Source: Cardiocondyla obscurior
Lineage: Eukaryota; Arthropoda; Insecta; Hymenoptera; Formicidae
Direction: 5' to 3'
DNA: 64,000 nucleotides
NCBI RefSeq assembly: GCF_019399895.1
Contig: NC_091888.1
Coordinates: forward strand, 1,210,501-1,274,500
This document shows positions 1 to 13,067 of the stretch, piece by piece. The translations under genes and the position numbers were made by a program. Below the pieces are notes generated by a model that saw nothing but the letters and a program-made list of their open reading frames with translations, was not told the DNA's origin and made no database searches. How positions within the stretch are numbered: position 1 is the first letter of the stretch; every line of letters starts with the position of its first letter.

Positions 1-3000
1 ACGATATTTTAACCGTACCTGAAACCGAAACAAAAACGGAATAAAGCTGCGTTCGAAAAGCTTTATCGGATTGATCGTTAATGAACCTTTAATGAATCTT
101 AAAATCGGGATAAAGACTGCTCGATTGTGACGTTGCGATTGAATTGCCGGCTGTTAGACGCATTCTGCGAGCGCAGTCAAGTCTCTCCCGGTGAGACATT
201 TCGATCTGAAGGCCAAAACCGCAGGCGGCTTCCTGACCGTAACACGGTGGTTGGCTTTCGCGCGCGTATCTCATGGGTTAATGTCGACGCCATCTGGGAC
301 ACGTTGACATTCGAACGACGACATTCCCCCAGGAGGTACTACCGGCCCTACGTGGCCCCAGTTTTAATTCATCGAGTTTTACGGTGAAATTGGGTCCTTT
401 AGGAATTTCCAGCGTGCCCCGCGGTTTGATCATTGAATGGAGCCGCGCGCGGAAATAGCACTCCCTAGAAAGGGAATATTACTAGTGGAGTGCTTTCAAC
501 CAGTTTGTCTATAATTCGCTGATTTATTGAGTCTCCCCCCCGAGTTCACCGGAAAACGAAAGGACAAGCGCGCGCTCACTCTTTGCTTATTCATAGCTTA
601 TTTTATCTCCTCACTGCATTACCTTTTTTAAGAGCTATAATATATTCTCGCATAATTATTTTTGCAACTGTAAAAAATAATGGTTCAGCGTGTTGTTCGT
701 TTAACAATTAATACACTAAATAAATTAATAAAATTAATGAAAGTTAAGTACTAATAGACGTGTCGAGATGATATTACGTTATTAAATTTTTTTTTTTTTT
801 TTTTTTATAATGCCATCTTTAAAAATTGACGTGAGCGAGCTATGGATCGGTGAATTTCTAGATACGGTCTAGTAGCTTAGCCAATTAACGTTAGAACAAT
901 GTCAGTTTCAATAATGGCAGCACATATTCGTAGCTGCACCTCGGTAACAGAGTCATTGCTATTACGAGCAATTGCGTGATCCAGTTATAAAACAGTTAGT
1001 AGCACGTGTAGCACCGTTGTCCCAGACTGCGTTTGAGTCGTGCAAGGAGAGTCAATTGCCGGGCAAGCCGGAAAATTAATCGCTCGGTTGCCACTTGGAA
1101 CGGTTTATAACCGTGCCCGGGCTAATCGTACTATCCGACTACTCCTCGGCTACATCCTGATGCCAACGGCCGGCTGTTGCACCAGCCGATACATCGTCTT
1201 GCAGCCAGATCGATCCTTGTAATCGTCGAAATGTGTTACGTCGGTTTAGCGCGCTACCGAGTACCGAATTGAAATATCAATACCTATTTTAGTGATCGGT
1301 CTAAAAAAATGTGCTCTTTTCTATTAAATTTCTTCTAAAAGATTTATTTAATAATTAAAATTATTTTTTTTTTTCTTTTTTTTTTTTGATGACGTTAATA
1401 TTTAATTTATTTTTCAGCATTTGTCTGTAAATTATTAATTATTTTGAACATATATAGAGATATCCAAGTGGATATTTGATGTACGTGTATTACATATGTA
1501 TGTTATACGTGCGATAAGACTGCCTTTCGAATAAATATTGAAATTTCATCGTCGGTAAACACACATTTTAGATATTTGCGTATACGATATGGGCTCATCG
1601 CTGCATTTAGGCTTGCAATAAAAATATGTATACAATATATTTACTGTTTTTGATTTTACTGTCAAAAATATGGAATAAATAAGTTTTATCGGCATATTTT
1701 CATATTATAAATGGTCCATCATCGTCGCGTTTTTTGTCTCCGCATATTTTACTCGTGGCATTTTCAAAGTGAAGAGTGATGATAAGGAAGATTTTAAATC
1801 ATCCTGAAAGCATGCTGTCGTAAAGCATCGTGCTCTAGCACGCGTCAATTTGCAGTGTCGAGTAAAACCACATCGTCCTTTACCGTTTGCATTTCGGTGA
1901 TGGATTGCAAACATTCGTGATAAGCAAACATTTTCCACGGTTTCCGTTAGTATGATGCATTACTGACCGCTGACGAACGTCTATGCATACTATTTCGCAT
2001 AATTATATGCAAAATTATCGCACCTTATGAATTCACGTAGTTAGGCTTAAGAAGAACTATTTGCGATATTTTGTAACGTTAATTGCTCGAAATTATTCTA
2101 CAATACAATACCGGATGACGTCAAAGGGACTATTAGTTAGCGCCAATTACTTTCGCGTCATGTTGTAATTAAGTGCCTTTGTCTGTAATTAGTTACTCGA
2201 TGTTTCGGACATCATAAAAGAAATATCTATTTGCTTTTGCATTTGCGCTAGAAAAATCTTTTTTTATTTCTGTTTAATTTCTGTCTAGATTTTTATTATT
2301 AAAAGAGAATCTGATAAATTCTTTTTTGTTTCTATAAAAGTAAATAAAGGGAATCGATCGTGTAATTTGAGCTTCTACAAAACTAATTAATAAAATTAAA
2401 TAGTGAGGATACGCGTAGAAATTACATCGACTTCAAATTACCAACGTGTTCCGTATCCTGAACCGAGTAATTACAAGTAAAATCACAATCAGTGTTGTGC
2501 AGTTTAATTAAATCAGGTGTAATCTGCTCATCTCTAGTATTGGTACATAAAATTTTTCACCATTTAAGCAATTAAAAAAAAAAAAAAAAAACGAATATTT
2601 ATGCACCCGTGCGCTTTAATCGCTAATGTATTTCCACTTAAGGTCAGTGACCCTTAATCTTCGCGTGTCAATGCAAATGCGCGTTGAAGAGCGCAAGCCT
2701 ACGTGTTTCATAATCCTGATACCCAGGCGTAATTTTGCCATCAAACTATTTTGTTATACACAGTTTCATCGCCTACGTCTGGACTGGTCACTTGAGAGCC
2801 TTTCATATCCCTATCTGCACCTTCCATCCCTCGTATAGTCCCGGTCTTCTCACCTTTTCCCATACCCGTTTCACGACTGTCGTCCCGCTCGCACCCGCCC
2901 GCGCCGCATAGGATCGTAAAAGGCCGGAATTTCTGTTCAAACATCTGCAAAGCCGCGCTCCGGGGCATCTGAGCCCCTCTAAAGCTTCATACAAATTCAT

Positions 3001-6000
3001 GACGGAGCACCGGGACCGCGCTCGCGCGCCCGCACTATCCTCCAAGTTTTCGGTAGGGTAGATAGGTACATATGCATGCATGTGCATACGTATCCACGGC
3101 TCCGGTATAGTTCGTAATATTATTTAATACCCTTTGCGAGCCTCGCATCAACGCGAGGGATAGCGACGCGGTAAAATTTCGCGGATTAGTTCCACCATTT
3201 TATTAATACGTGTCGTTCTCGTTTCCCGCGTGACCGCTTCCAGTATCCCGGCCGCACTTTCCCAGAGAAACGTTAATTGGCGCGGTCGATGGTCGAGTGT
3301 CAAGGGGCAAACTGCGGAATGGAAAGATGTGAACGTAGATAAACCGCGATGAATGGAGATGTTAAGATTGACGTTACGAGCCGATTACCGGTAGAATATG
3401 CAAACGTAGATAAATGGAGCTCGCAAGCTCCGTAATATTTTTTAAAAGTATACTTATACCTGAATATGTGTACGTTGAAATTTACAGAAGGTGCAATAAT
3501 TAGAGAACTAATCTAGCGCATGAATATTTATGTCCTTAACGTTCTGATATTCTATCGCGGAAGGTTCTAAAATATGCGCGGAGAAGTGCAGGACAAAAAG
3601 CACGTATCGTGCGACGCCAGAAATGTTTGTCTTACTTTTACGCTTTTCAGTGATTTCTTTTCTTATCAGTTACCTGTTTTACATTCAAATAAATCCATCG
3701 GCAACGTAATATTTTTATAATCAGCAATGTTATGAATTATCTTATATTTTTACACACTGTATTTTAATCAACCGAGCATCCCGGATATTTAAAATTTTTT
3801 TTCCCCGTGCGTTTCACCTTCATCGTGTATTATTAATTCCTTTGATAGCTTTGTCGTACATATTGGCGCATATTATTTTACAAAGCCCGACAATTTCGAC
3901 AAATTTTAGTTTTCGTTGCGTGCCGTAAAAAAAAAAAAAAATGTTTTTCAGATACGTCCAATAATTAAAATCGGCAAGTCCATATATTTATATACATATA
4001 TATATCTCGCATGCGACGCTGTTCTGCTTCTGTAGGCGAGCTTTTATACGGCCGAGTGAAAGTTTCATTGCGAATCGTCCTTAAAAATAACTATCAGTGT
4101 TTGCTCAATCCGATGTATCGATTTGCATCCGGGCGCTTTGAGCTACCCGCTATCTAAATATTCCCGGACTCGTCGAAGAACGGCGGAATACATTAATATC
4201 GGATGAGTTGATGGCGAAATGAACTTGTATCGAAAGGACCGGTGCCACCACGATCAAAAACTCATTGCAAATATTTTATCCGACATATTGCATCCGAGGG
4301 ATCTAAAAGAGGCTTGCTTGAGGCGCATCAATCGGTCGATGTTTTATTTTAGACTCTGCATTTCACAGACTGCAAAATCATCAGAATTTAAAATCTTCTT
4401 TGTAAATTCAAAATTATCATTAGACATTGAAAGTTTCATCATTTTCTATTTTCTTTTTATTACTGTTCTTCCTGACATTTATTTTCAACTTATTGGAACT
4501 GTAACAAATGTATGCTTCAACATTTTACGTTTTTTTTTTCTTTTTTTTTGCAGTGTATGTATATGTATATTATGATATAGTTTATATTACTTTAAAATTT
4601 TTTAGCATTGAATTGTTTTTCTCGAATTTGCAGAATAATTCGCAAGTAATCTTCGACAATGAACGTATCCAATTATTAAAACGCGTTGGTGCGTAAGTGT
4701 AAAAGCAAAATTATTTTCGATACATCGATATTAAATTCATTGATTAAATTGCATTGATTGAAATCCAGAGTACAAAAAAAAAAAAAATTATCTCATGAGA
4801 AATTCCTCGGTGAATTGGAATTGGGCGCTACGCGCGGAGAAACAGAATCCAAAATTTATGAATTTTTCCCGAATTAAATCGTACGAATATTATTATTTCC
4901 ACCTGCGATTTTACCTCTCCGTATCCGATTAAACGTCAAATCCTGGCGGGCACCTCGGCGGCGGCGTTCAAACACCGTATTAATTGAAGCGATTAAACGA
5001 AAGCGAAGCGACAATGGGGATTCGGTTACGGTCGCCGCGAGGAAATCAAGCTCGCGCTCGTTCTCTCGTCGAAGAAATATATGTTTTTACAACCTCTGTC
5101 AATATTTTTTTCCGCTTTTACGCGCACACGGATATCCGGCCACTCGGCAGCAATCGTTTGCCTCACGATGCAACAACGGTGGTTTATCGGACGGGCGTTA
5201 TCACGTCACTTGGTATCCGCGAGATCCTCCCTGCCTCATCCCCGCGTCCTTGTTCCAAAGCTTGGTTTTCGAACGTTCTCTCAATTATTTGCGTCAATCG
5301 ATCGGCTGTGCCTTGCCCTGCCAATCGACGGCATTGCACCCCGCGTCCGATCTACGGGTGAATACAGCACGTGGCGAGGTAGAGCTGGCAGGGCATGTGT
5401 CTCGTGAAAGAAACATCGCCGGCCGCTCTAATGGTCGGGGCTTGGTTAATCGCGACTAGGAGACAAGCAAAGCCGAAGTAAACCGAACTAAAGATTTATG
5501 GAATCCCCGCCACCCTCCTCCCTCCCCCCGAGAAAAGTATATCGCTATCGTCGATTCAACTCTGCATCCATTCTTATCGCATTATTTCGGTAATTGTTGT
5601 TACAGAGATGCGCTCATTCATAGAAAGATATTATGCGTACATTAGCATAACTGTGCCTCTATTAATATAATTCGAAATGCCGTAGATCATAAAAGTAAAA
5701 TTTACTTGTCTGTTAATCGTTGCTAATTATCGAAAAGAGAAAAATCGTATTGAGTTTGAAATTGATCTCGAGGTAGTATCGGCGTTATACGCAAAGAAGT
5801 AAATATCATGTCCGAACAACGAGAAGAAACCTTTCCTCTTTCTATCGGATTCCTGTCGGAAAGAAACTTCTTTCTTAGTCCATCGAATTCGTTCCCATCA
5901 ATTGCATTATCGGTCAGTAATTTATTACCAAAAGTAATTCCCCTTAGATACCATCCGCCCGGACTATGTATTTTATTACGTAATATGGTTAAAGATTCCA

Positions 6001-7167
6001 AGTATAAATTTAATTTCAATTCATCAATCATTTCAGAGTTTACCTATTAGCACGTGCGTTGATAGAATATCATTACTAATCTCCCGGATTTATACAATCG
6101 CGTACATCGATTTAAAAAATTGTCACGTTAAATAAAACATATTTATCATTATTCTAATTTTTGCTCGGAGAAATTTTTTTTTTATTATTATAATAAAACC
6201 GTGCCGTATATTAAAAGTTTAGTTTCATAAATTTTTTTTTTTTTTATTTGTGGAATTACTCCATTGCTCCAGCAAGGTAATATCGAATCAAATTGCTTTT
6301 ATTACCGTTTCTCGAGATGCAAACGATTCATTTTCTGTCTTATAACGGTAATAACAGTAGCTTCATACCGCCAATTTCTTGTCACGGAGTGCCGATCGCT
6401 TTGCTTTTTCTTTTCCCTGTCCTTTATTAACTTCCACCAGTTGTCTCTCCCGTAATAAAGAGCCGGAGGAAGTTTCCTCGTAAATTGTCGTTTGATGTAA
6501 CATAGACACGAAGCCAATACATACATCTTCACCGATAATGACATCGAAAATCCTGATCACGCGAGTTGGATCCTAATTCCTGTGCCGTAAGCTGTTTGCG
6601 ACAGTCGTATAGCAGTTTTGCACGAAACTAACGGGGAAAAAGAATTTACTCCAAGAAAAATCCTAACGCAATCGAATAAGTTTGACGAAAATGAGTGAGA
6701 TCCCTAGCATTAACTTAATCTTTAATTTCTTATTTCGTGACTCTCTTGTAATCTCGCTACGATCTTTCTTGCGAAATACAAATTTCAAAACTTTCACAAT
6801 GGACTAATATAAATATAATTCAAAGCATAAATCCTGGCCAATAAAAAAAAAAAAAAAAAAAAAAAAAACACTAATGCACATATCGTTCATTTAAACATTA
6901 ATAGTCTAAATATTCGTTGCGAGTTATTTAATCCCTGCGTGCCAAGTTTGAACTTTAAATATTAAAAGCTGTCCGTGCACCGCGTAAAGCTGTGGGCTGT
7001 TAAATTTGAAACCGAACTATTTGCATAACCGTCTCCTCCGCGTTTTCCGTTCACGACATAACAAGGCTGAAATGTTGCTTACGCGAAGAGGTATATAACC
7101 TGCCCGTTTCCGTGAACTATATTTGCGCCCTCGACCAAGCTGAATCAATTCTCGCTTCTGGTTTCAG
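1..7167. other. upstream intron of the DIP-like gene (no coding exon seen)
   Basis: This is AT-rich sequence with scattered poly-A/T tracts (for example T-rich runs near 788-806 and 1363-1387). I looked for the missing first half of the second Ig domain (a tryptophan followed by basic residues, after a cysteine strand, ending in a phase-1 donor) and did not find it. The stretch is therefore best read as an intron continuing beyond the left edge. A mixed-composition patch at about 120-460 and CpG-rich spots near 2860-3060 and 4930-5460 carry only short open frames without convincing splice context. Confidence 0.55.
6843..6868. repeat. poly-A tract
   Basis: This is an uninterrupted run of 26 A in the upstream intron, about 300 bp before the first exon in the window. 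Confidence 0.9.
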
Positions 7168-7296
7168 TGGCCATGTATGATGGCGAGCAATTAAACTTGA
7201 CGAGGATCACACGCAGCGAAATGGGCGCTTATCTCTGCATCGCGACCAATGGTGTGCCGCCTACGGTCAGCAAGAGGATCACCGTGGATGTCGAAT
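7168..7296 (+). CDS. DIP-like Ig protein, internal exon 1 in window (end of probable Ig2)
   Basis: This exon encodes the C-terminal half of an immunoglobulin domain. The acceptor is a clear TTCTGGTTTCAG and the donor is T|GTGAGT. The 129 nt hold 42 full codons plus split codons at both ends (phase 1 to phase 1). The translation contains LNLTRITRSEMGAYLCIATN followed by GVPPTVSKRITVDVE. MGAYLCIA.NGVPP is the hallmark F-strand segment of the insect DIP/lachesin family: the tyrosine corner and second disulphide cysteine of the Ig fold, then the conserved link to the next domain. NLT is a possible N-glycosylation site. The family acts at the neuronal surface, where DIPs bind Dpr proteins through Ig1 to specify synaptic partners. 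Calling this domain Ig2 rests on family architecture (three Ig domains). The first half of the domain must lie in an exon upstream of the window. Which of the several DIP paralogues this is cannot be decided from here. Confidence 0.93.
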
Positions 7297-10200
7297 GTGA
7301 GTTTGTTGCCTAGCATGCCCCGCATTATTATCGCGTTTACACGTAACAAATATGCGATATGTATGCGCGTACATATTCATAACGAACGACATGAAGTCGG
7401 CAATCGAGGAGTCACAATGTGACGCGATAATTATAATTTTAACGACGTTACGTGCTAGATGTTCGCAATAAACGGTTAACGGCGTGGATATTTAATTCAA
7501 GAATTTAGTCAAAATGTATGAAGTCTTTGCAATAATATTTGATAATTAAAGCTAAAATTTCATGGCGCAATTCACACAATGCCTGTAATGCTGACGTATA
7601 AATAATAACACGATTTACGGTAAGATCCGTGCGCAATAATGCGAAATTAAAAAGGTACGAGATGGCAGTCTCGTAAAACGTGGAGCGGGGTATATTGCGA
7701 GTGTTGTAGGAACTTAATTACTGTAATAAATTATGTTAATTGGATGCGGCAAACTACTGCGATTGTAAATTCCAAATGTTCATGAAGTATCCTAATTTTC
7801 TAGCTTGTTCACGTGTAAAATATCGTAAATACCGGAGGGCGAGCGGCGCGAACTTTCACGAGGGGTGACGGCGACGAGAATGAGGGTTTCTCTGTCAAAG
7901 GCAGCGGGGCTGGACCGCATCCAGCAACGACTTATCGAATAAATTTTAAACGCGTTTTTATATGCGATTTTCGATCCGACGGCGAAGGGGAAAGGGGGGG
8001 GTACGGGTCGTGTATTGTTTAAATTTCATTTCACGAATTGCACAACACGAGCGCACGTGCGCCGTGCACACGTTGGCTGCCGTGCAGCGGCTGCACGTGC
8101 TCCGCACCAAATACGTGCACCAGACAACAAGAGGCGCGGAAGGATAGATCCGCGGGGCGTCGGCGGGCGAAAGGGGAAGAGTGGAAAAACGCCGTCGGGA
8201 AAGCCCGAGGGAAATACTGGAAGCCGCGCGCAAGCCGCCCCCGTCGGCTCTGGTCATTTTTCCCTTTTATGCGTTTCATTCGTTCGTGTCACTTCGTATG
8301 CCTGCACCCGCGTGCTGCTGCAAACGTTGGTGTGCGTGCGCGCAGACCGGCCCCTGCAATCGTTGTTGTAAAGAAGAAGGAACGTTACGTACCGGCACAG
8401 AAGGCCGGGCGGGTATCTCTTGAATATTTAGGAGGCGGGGGACATATTTTATTTAGACGAGTCGGATAAAACATCGGTTTTCCGCGCGCGGGTGCAGCGG
8501 CGCTTCGGGTCGCGGCAAACGCTTCAGAGATCGTCTTTATATCCTCCGAATCGCATGCGTCTCTCTCTCTCCCCGATGTGCAATACGCGACGCGTGTGGG
8601 GATTTACAAAGTGCGCGAGGCTTTATAAAAAATTGAAACGTACATAATGACGCGAATAAGTCGTGGGAAATTCTCCAGCGCGATCTGATTAGCGGCATAA
8701 TTCTTTCGTTTTTCTCTTTGTGTAGATCGATGGTGCCATTAACGTTGCTTTTCTCCCTTCCCCCGTTGCCACCTTAGTCAGCATTATACATATGTATACC
8801 TGCAGTAATGATAACGATCTACGATGGCGTAGTAATTTTTTAACTGCCACACACCGTACATGCTAGTTAATGTATTTTTACGTCGCTTTAGTTGTATCGA
8901 TACTGTCATTTAGGCTTAAACTTGTTTTTTTTTTTTCTTATTAATTCATATTTTATGCCCTTATAAATTATACGTATATTCGTAAATTCGTAAATATAAT
9001 ACATTTTTATCATTTATTTTGCACTAATTACAGAGCGCTTTATACATATAATACAATATTTTCTGAAATCAGAATGTAATTATGATTTTACTTCAGGTTG
9101 TAAAACAGTGAATGTTGTATGCTCATTACTTATTCTCATGCAGAACTTCTCTTTTACATTTTCTTTTTTTTTTATTTTTTTTTTTTAACTTCTTTTCTGC
9201 TTTACTTATTCGTTTAACGGCATTAAATAATTCATGATCTTATTCTCCTTTTTACAAAATTACAATTTTAATTAAATATTAAAAGATTATTACGGACGCC
9301 AACGACTTGCGTATCTAATTTTTGTATTTAAACCTTTTATAATGTGACAAGAATATATGGACTTTGGTGAGCCGGCACTACGTGTTGGAAAAAGAAGAAG
9401 AAAAGGGAGGAATGTTCGATCGGTGTAAGACGTCAACGGTTTTAGTCCGTGATCGAAATTCGAATAGCTATTTACGGTAACGCGTCGTGTTGTCTCAACG
9501 GAAACGTATAAATTTCAACCCATCGGATAGTATATTACTTATTCAGTTTTCTATGTTGGCACATTACAAAATGAAATAAATAGCGACGTAATGAGCGCGA
9601 GATAACAAACTAAATTTATTCGCCGAGTATATTCGTGCTTCAACATGTATAATGCGAATTATTATACTGCAGTTCATTAGTCCGATTATACAATCTGCGC
9701 AGAAATGAAATTTGCGTGAGACAATAAAATTATATCCCGCGGGCTCATCTCGCGGATTTTCCCCCTCTATTTGCGATCGTTTATTTGAGCCGAGCTATCG
9801 GAAAGATTTTTTTCTTTTCATTGAAGAATATCGTTAAAGATGAACCCGACCCGTTCCGGACCGACAAAGAATGCTGTTGACGCGACGATTTTTCGGAACT
9901 CACGCTGAACAATCGGGCAAACTGTGTGCAGTATGTGTGAGCCGTATATCACGTTTTTAGCATGTCCATCGTGGGGAAACGCGGGCGAAATTGTGCCGCT
10001 GCATAAAGCGTAGCGAGTTGCGGTAGGAGGAAAATGCGCGAATACGGAGACATAATTCGGTTGGCATGTATACGAGGCGCTTTCCACGTGCCGTCTCTGC
10101 AAGTAGTAACCTACTTCATCAAGCATGTTGATGAGACATGCACGATTTAGCGAGTTGACTTTTTACTCCCTACCTTTTCGCTCTGGCCACATCGTTGGCC

Positions 10201-11997
10201 CGGTAACACGCGACAATTCACGCGGTTGTTCCCGACTGGTGCGCGAGAGCATGATAAGCGACCCGGGACCCATCTCCCGCTGCCGCAATTAGAATATGAT
10301 ATCCTTTCTTTTTCAATTCGCCGTGTAATTACGAATATAATGCGGCCGAGTCACGATAAAATGAGTTATGAGATTTCACGATAAGAGCCCGTGTAATTGC
10401 CGGCGCGGTATTTATCGATTATTAAAGTTGCACGCGTTCGAAAAGCACGGGAAATAATAAATGGCCACGGTGGTGTGAGTTGCACAATTTTGCTTTCGTG
10501 AATAAAGTTAGAGGTTTGAGAAAAAATTCGTAACATTGCAATTACAAAAATGATAACCGTAACGAATTGTGGGAATGGTATAGATTTTTTTTTTTTTCCC
10601 TCCCTCTAATTGATAACAACAAAAAATGCTTATCTCAGAGTGACGAGGAACGGTGTGCGTAATGAACGATGCACATTCGTAGAGTCATGATCACCTGACC
10701 GCGCCTGTATATCAGCCTAGTCCGCGGCGTTGCATCCTGGCTTACCACAAATCCACAAATTGCCATCGTTGACTTTAATTAATGCGCACTTCTCCCTATT
10801 TCCTACCATCGATTACGTCTATATCAGCCGCGCGTTCAGACTTAACTGCACAGGGCGCTTCTATACATATATATCTCTAACCCGCGTTGTCCACAAATAG
10901 AAAGTGCGGCAAGCTAGAAAGGTTTAATTAAGGCTCCGGCTTCATTAGAGATTATCTATTAAAATTTATTCATACGTCGAGTATAAAGTAGACAGTATCG
11001 AACGTACTTCGACCGACGGCAGTTCCTTTTCTCTTTCGACAAAAGTCTCCGTCGACTGATCGTACCGCGAAAGAAGGTATTTAAAAAAAAGAAAAAAAAA
11101 TTTCCGTGCGATATCATCGACTTAACCGTAGCACATTGGATATGATTTTCCTCGTTAGAAGATATAACGAGCTCCCGGCATCCGGTGTCGTTTTACACCG
11201 GTACCCGTCTATGAGCGCATTATTATTCCCTTATTGTATCATACAGCCCGCTGACGGAGTTTGCAACTTTAATTTAACCCGTTACCAAAGCGGGCGCCTG
11301 CCACCAACGTCACGACGTATACGAGAGCGCGCATCCGACGTCGGATTAATTCGAAACGAAGAAGGAGCCGTTTCTGGTTTAGTTGCCGAGTTAGAAAATT
11401 GTTCGTCCGGAATGGGGCGGGCTCGCGCGCGGCGCGGAACAGGAAGGGTGTAAAGACGGAAATCGTTGCGACATCGCGAAGCGACGTCGTCTTGCGCGGC
11501 CTTAGCTCTTCATTGCGTAACCTTAACGTCGGGCGTTAGACTTGTAACCATAATAGACTTTGTTCCCAACTCGTTTCTCGTGGCGCATTTTGCGGAACGC
11601 CATCCCGGAAAGTACAAACTTGATCCGTCGTGTCTGCATTAAGCCAAGAAAACTCAATGTTACGTCGCAACGCAGTCTTTTAATTTTATCTCGTCGCGAT
11701 TGCACATTGCGAATAATTAGAAAAATCGCGCAAATGTATATACGCATTTTATTAGGAAACTGCAAGTTTTTTTGCATGTTTATTACTTCTTTTTCGTACG
11801 TAATAGTTGATATTTTTTTTTTCCATCGTCAAAATTAATTAAAATCCTATTTTAACGACAAACGATTTTTTTTTATATTTATTTTAATACGTTCAAGTGG
11901 AATGTAATATAAAACGTCAGCTTAAAATTATGTAAGCGTTAAAATGATAAACGATAAGATAAAACGGGGATTATTAAATTTCTGTTTAACGTTTCAG
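7297..11997 (+). other. intron between probable Ig2 and Ig3 exons (about 4.7 kb)
   Basis: The intron begins GTGAGT and ends GTTTAACGTTTCAG, a standard phase-1 intron. Apart from the CpG-rich patch listed separately (7830-8620), it is AT-rich with T tracts (8925-8937, 9168-9186, 10586-10600). A GC-richer piece at 11280-11480 has an open frame but no splice context. No nested gene was recognised. Confidence 0.8.
7830..8620. promoter_or_regulatory. CpG-rich intronic patch with two CACGTG E-boxes
   Basis: This stretch of roughly 800 bases is markedly richer in CpG than the flanking intron. It contains the palindrome GCGCACGTGCGC at 8051-8062 and a second CACGTG at 8094-8099, with several GTGCAC and ACGTG half-sites between 8065 and 8120. 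CACGTG is the canonical E-box bound by bHLH factors (Myc/Max, Hairy/HES, CLOCK/CYCLE types). The clustering suggests an intronic enhancer or alternative promoter, but this is inference. CpG-dense islands are common in hymenopteran genomes, and the overlapping short open frames here show no coding signature. Confidence 0.3.
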
Positions 11998-12282
11998 TTT
12001 CTCCAATGATCTTCGTGCCGAATCAGCTCGTCGGTGCGCCAACTGGCACCAACGTAACAATCGACTGTCACACGGAAGCTTATCCCCGTGCCATGAGCTA
12101 CTGGTTTCTGGGAGATGAGATGATTCTCTCCAACGAGAAGTACACGACGAATATCATGGAGAACAGCTACCGCGCGCACATGAGACTCACCATCAGAAAC
12201 TTGACAGCGAGTGACTTCGGTAGCTACCGGTGCATTAGCAAAAACTCGCTGGGCGAGACGGAGGGATCCATCAGATTATACC
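11998..12282 (+). CDS. DIP-like Ig protein, complete Ig domain exon (probable Ig3)
   Basis: This exon encodes a complete C2/I-type immunoglobulin domain. It is bounded by acceptor GTTTAACGTTTCAG and donor C|GTAAGC. Its 285 nt are phase 1 at both ends, and the split codon with the previous exon gives Phe. The translation opens FSPMIFVPNQLVGAPTGTNV, the family's conserved Ig3 start. The B-strand cysteine follows in TIDCHTEAYP, the core tryptophan in MSYWFLGDE, then ILSNEKYTT, ENSYRAHMRLTI, and the F-strand cysteine in DFGSYRCISKNSLGETEGSI. The C-W-C framework and the YRCI.KNSLGETEG.IRLY ending are diagnostic of DIP/lachesin proteins. NVT and NLT are possible N-glycosylation sites. The ATG at 12006 is an internal methionine, not a start. 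The domain is extracellular and probably acts as a membrane-proximal spacer carrying the Dpr-binding N-terminal domains. Confidence in coding status is very high. The exact paralogue is undetermined. Confidence 0.97.
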
Positions 12283-12763
12283 GTAAGCTGACGTGCATTT
12301 TCTAGCCCGTTCGTGTCCGGACAAACAATTCTTTTTTTTTTTTTTTTATTCTGACCGCTATCATTATGCATCTACCGCAGCGGCGTGTTTGCTATACGGG
12401 ATATTATAGCGGGCGCGGACGTGGCTCGCGACGTGAATAATTTAAAAGCGAAACGACTTCCATAAATCGCGAATTCTCGGAGCCTTTGTTTAATTTCGCC
12501 CGAGTCGAAGATTTATTTAAAGCCGAGTGGATGTTAGCAGTAAATCGGCACGGTTAAATCGCCGAGAGAGAGGAAACGTCTCGGCTCGATCCCTCCCCCG
12601 CCGTTATATCCCACCTACCTCGGTCCCGCGCAATTCTCGCCGCTCGGAGATAAGATGACCCAGGGTTAAAATATGAATAAGGCGGCGGAGCTCGAGTTAA
12701 ATTTATTGGCCGATATTTAAGAAGTTATACGACGTCATTAAAGACGAACGATTTTTATTTCAG
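12283..12763 (+). other. short intron (481 bp)
   Basis: It begins GTAAGC and ends in the tract TTTTTATTTCAG. It contains a T tract at about 12331-12348 and a CpG-rich middle. Nothing else was recognised. Confidence 0.85.
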
Positions 12764-12826
12764 CTATTCCGAAGCCATCGGCGACACCGAAGGCGACGGA
12801 GATCAAGAGCAGCGCCAACAATGAAG
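12764..12826 (+). CDS. DIP-like Ig protein, short linker exon
   Basis: This is a 63-nt exon between acceptor TTTTTATTTCAG and donor G|GTGAGA, phase 1 at both ends, so it can be skipped without breaking the frame. Joined to the Ig3 exon it reads RLYP followed by IPKPSATPKATEIKSSANNE. It is a Pro/Ala/Thr/Lys-rich segment after the last Ig domain, the usual place for a flexible, poorly conserved juxtamembrane stalk in this family. It has no domain of its own. Support comes from the exact frame fit with both neighbours, good splice sites and the absence of stops. Its small symmetrical size makes it a natural candidate for alternative splicing (inference). Confidence 0.85.
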
Positions 12827-12992
12827 GTGAGAATCTTATTGAATATATGCATTCCGACGATTCGAAAATCGATATTACTGGCGGACGATCTTCTAACAAT
12901 TCCCACGCGAAGGCAAACTCATTATCCACATTTTATTCCCAAATCGAACCTTAAAGTGCTTTCTCACCTTCTTCGCTACATTCAATCGCAAT

Positions 12993-13067
12993 AAAAAAAA
13001 AAAAAAAAAAAAAGCAATTCGGCAGATGCGTCTCTCTTGAAAAAAAAAAAAAAAAAAAAGAAAAAAA
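12993..13067. repeat. paired poly-A tracts
   Basis: Two A runs of 21 bases (12993-13013) and about 20 bases (13040-13059, then G and A7) lie within 75 bp. They could be two poly-A tails of short retroelements or simple slippage products. No retroelement body was recognised in front of them. Confidence 0.6.

Noticed and set aside
7092..7097. TATATA motif 70 bp before the first exon in the window
   Set aside because: The exon starts at a clear splice acceptor in the middle of an Ig domain, so a promoter there would not give a sensible protein.
12006..12305. ATG-initiated reading of the Ig domain as a stand-alone 99-residue protein
   Set aside because: The ATG is an internal methionine of a phase-1 exon, and the frame runs past the real donor at 12283 into the intron.
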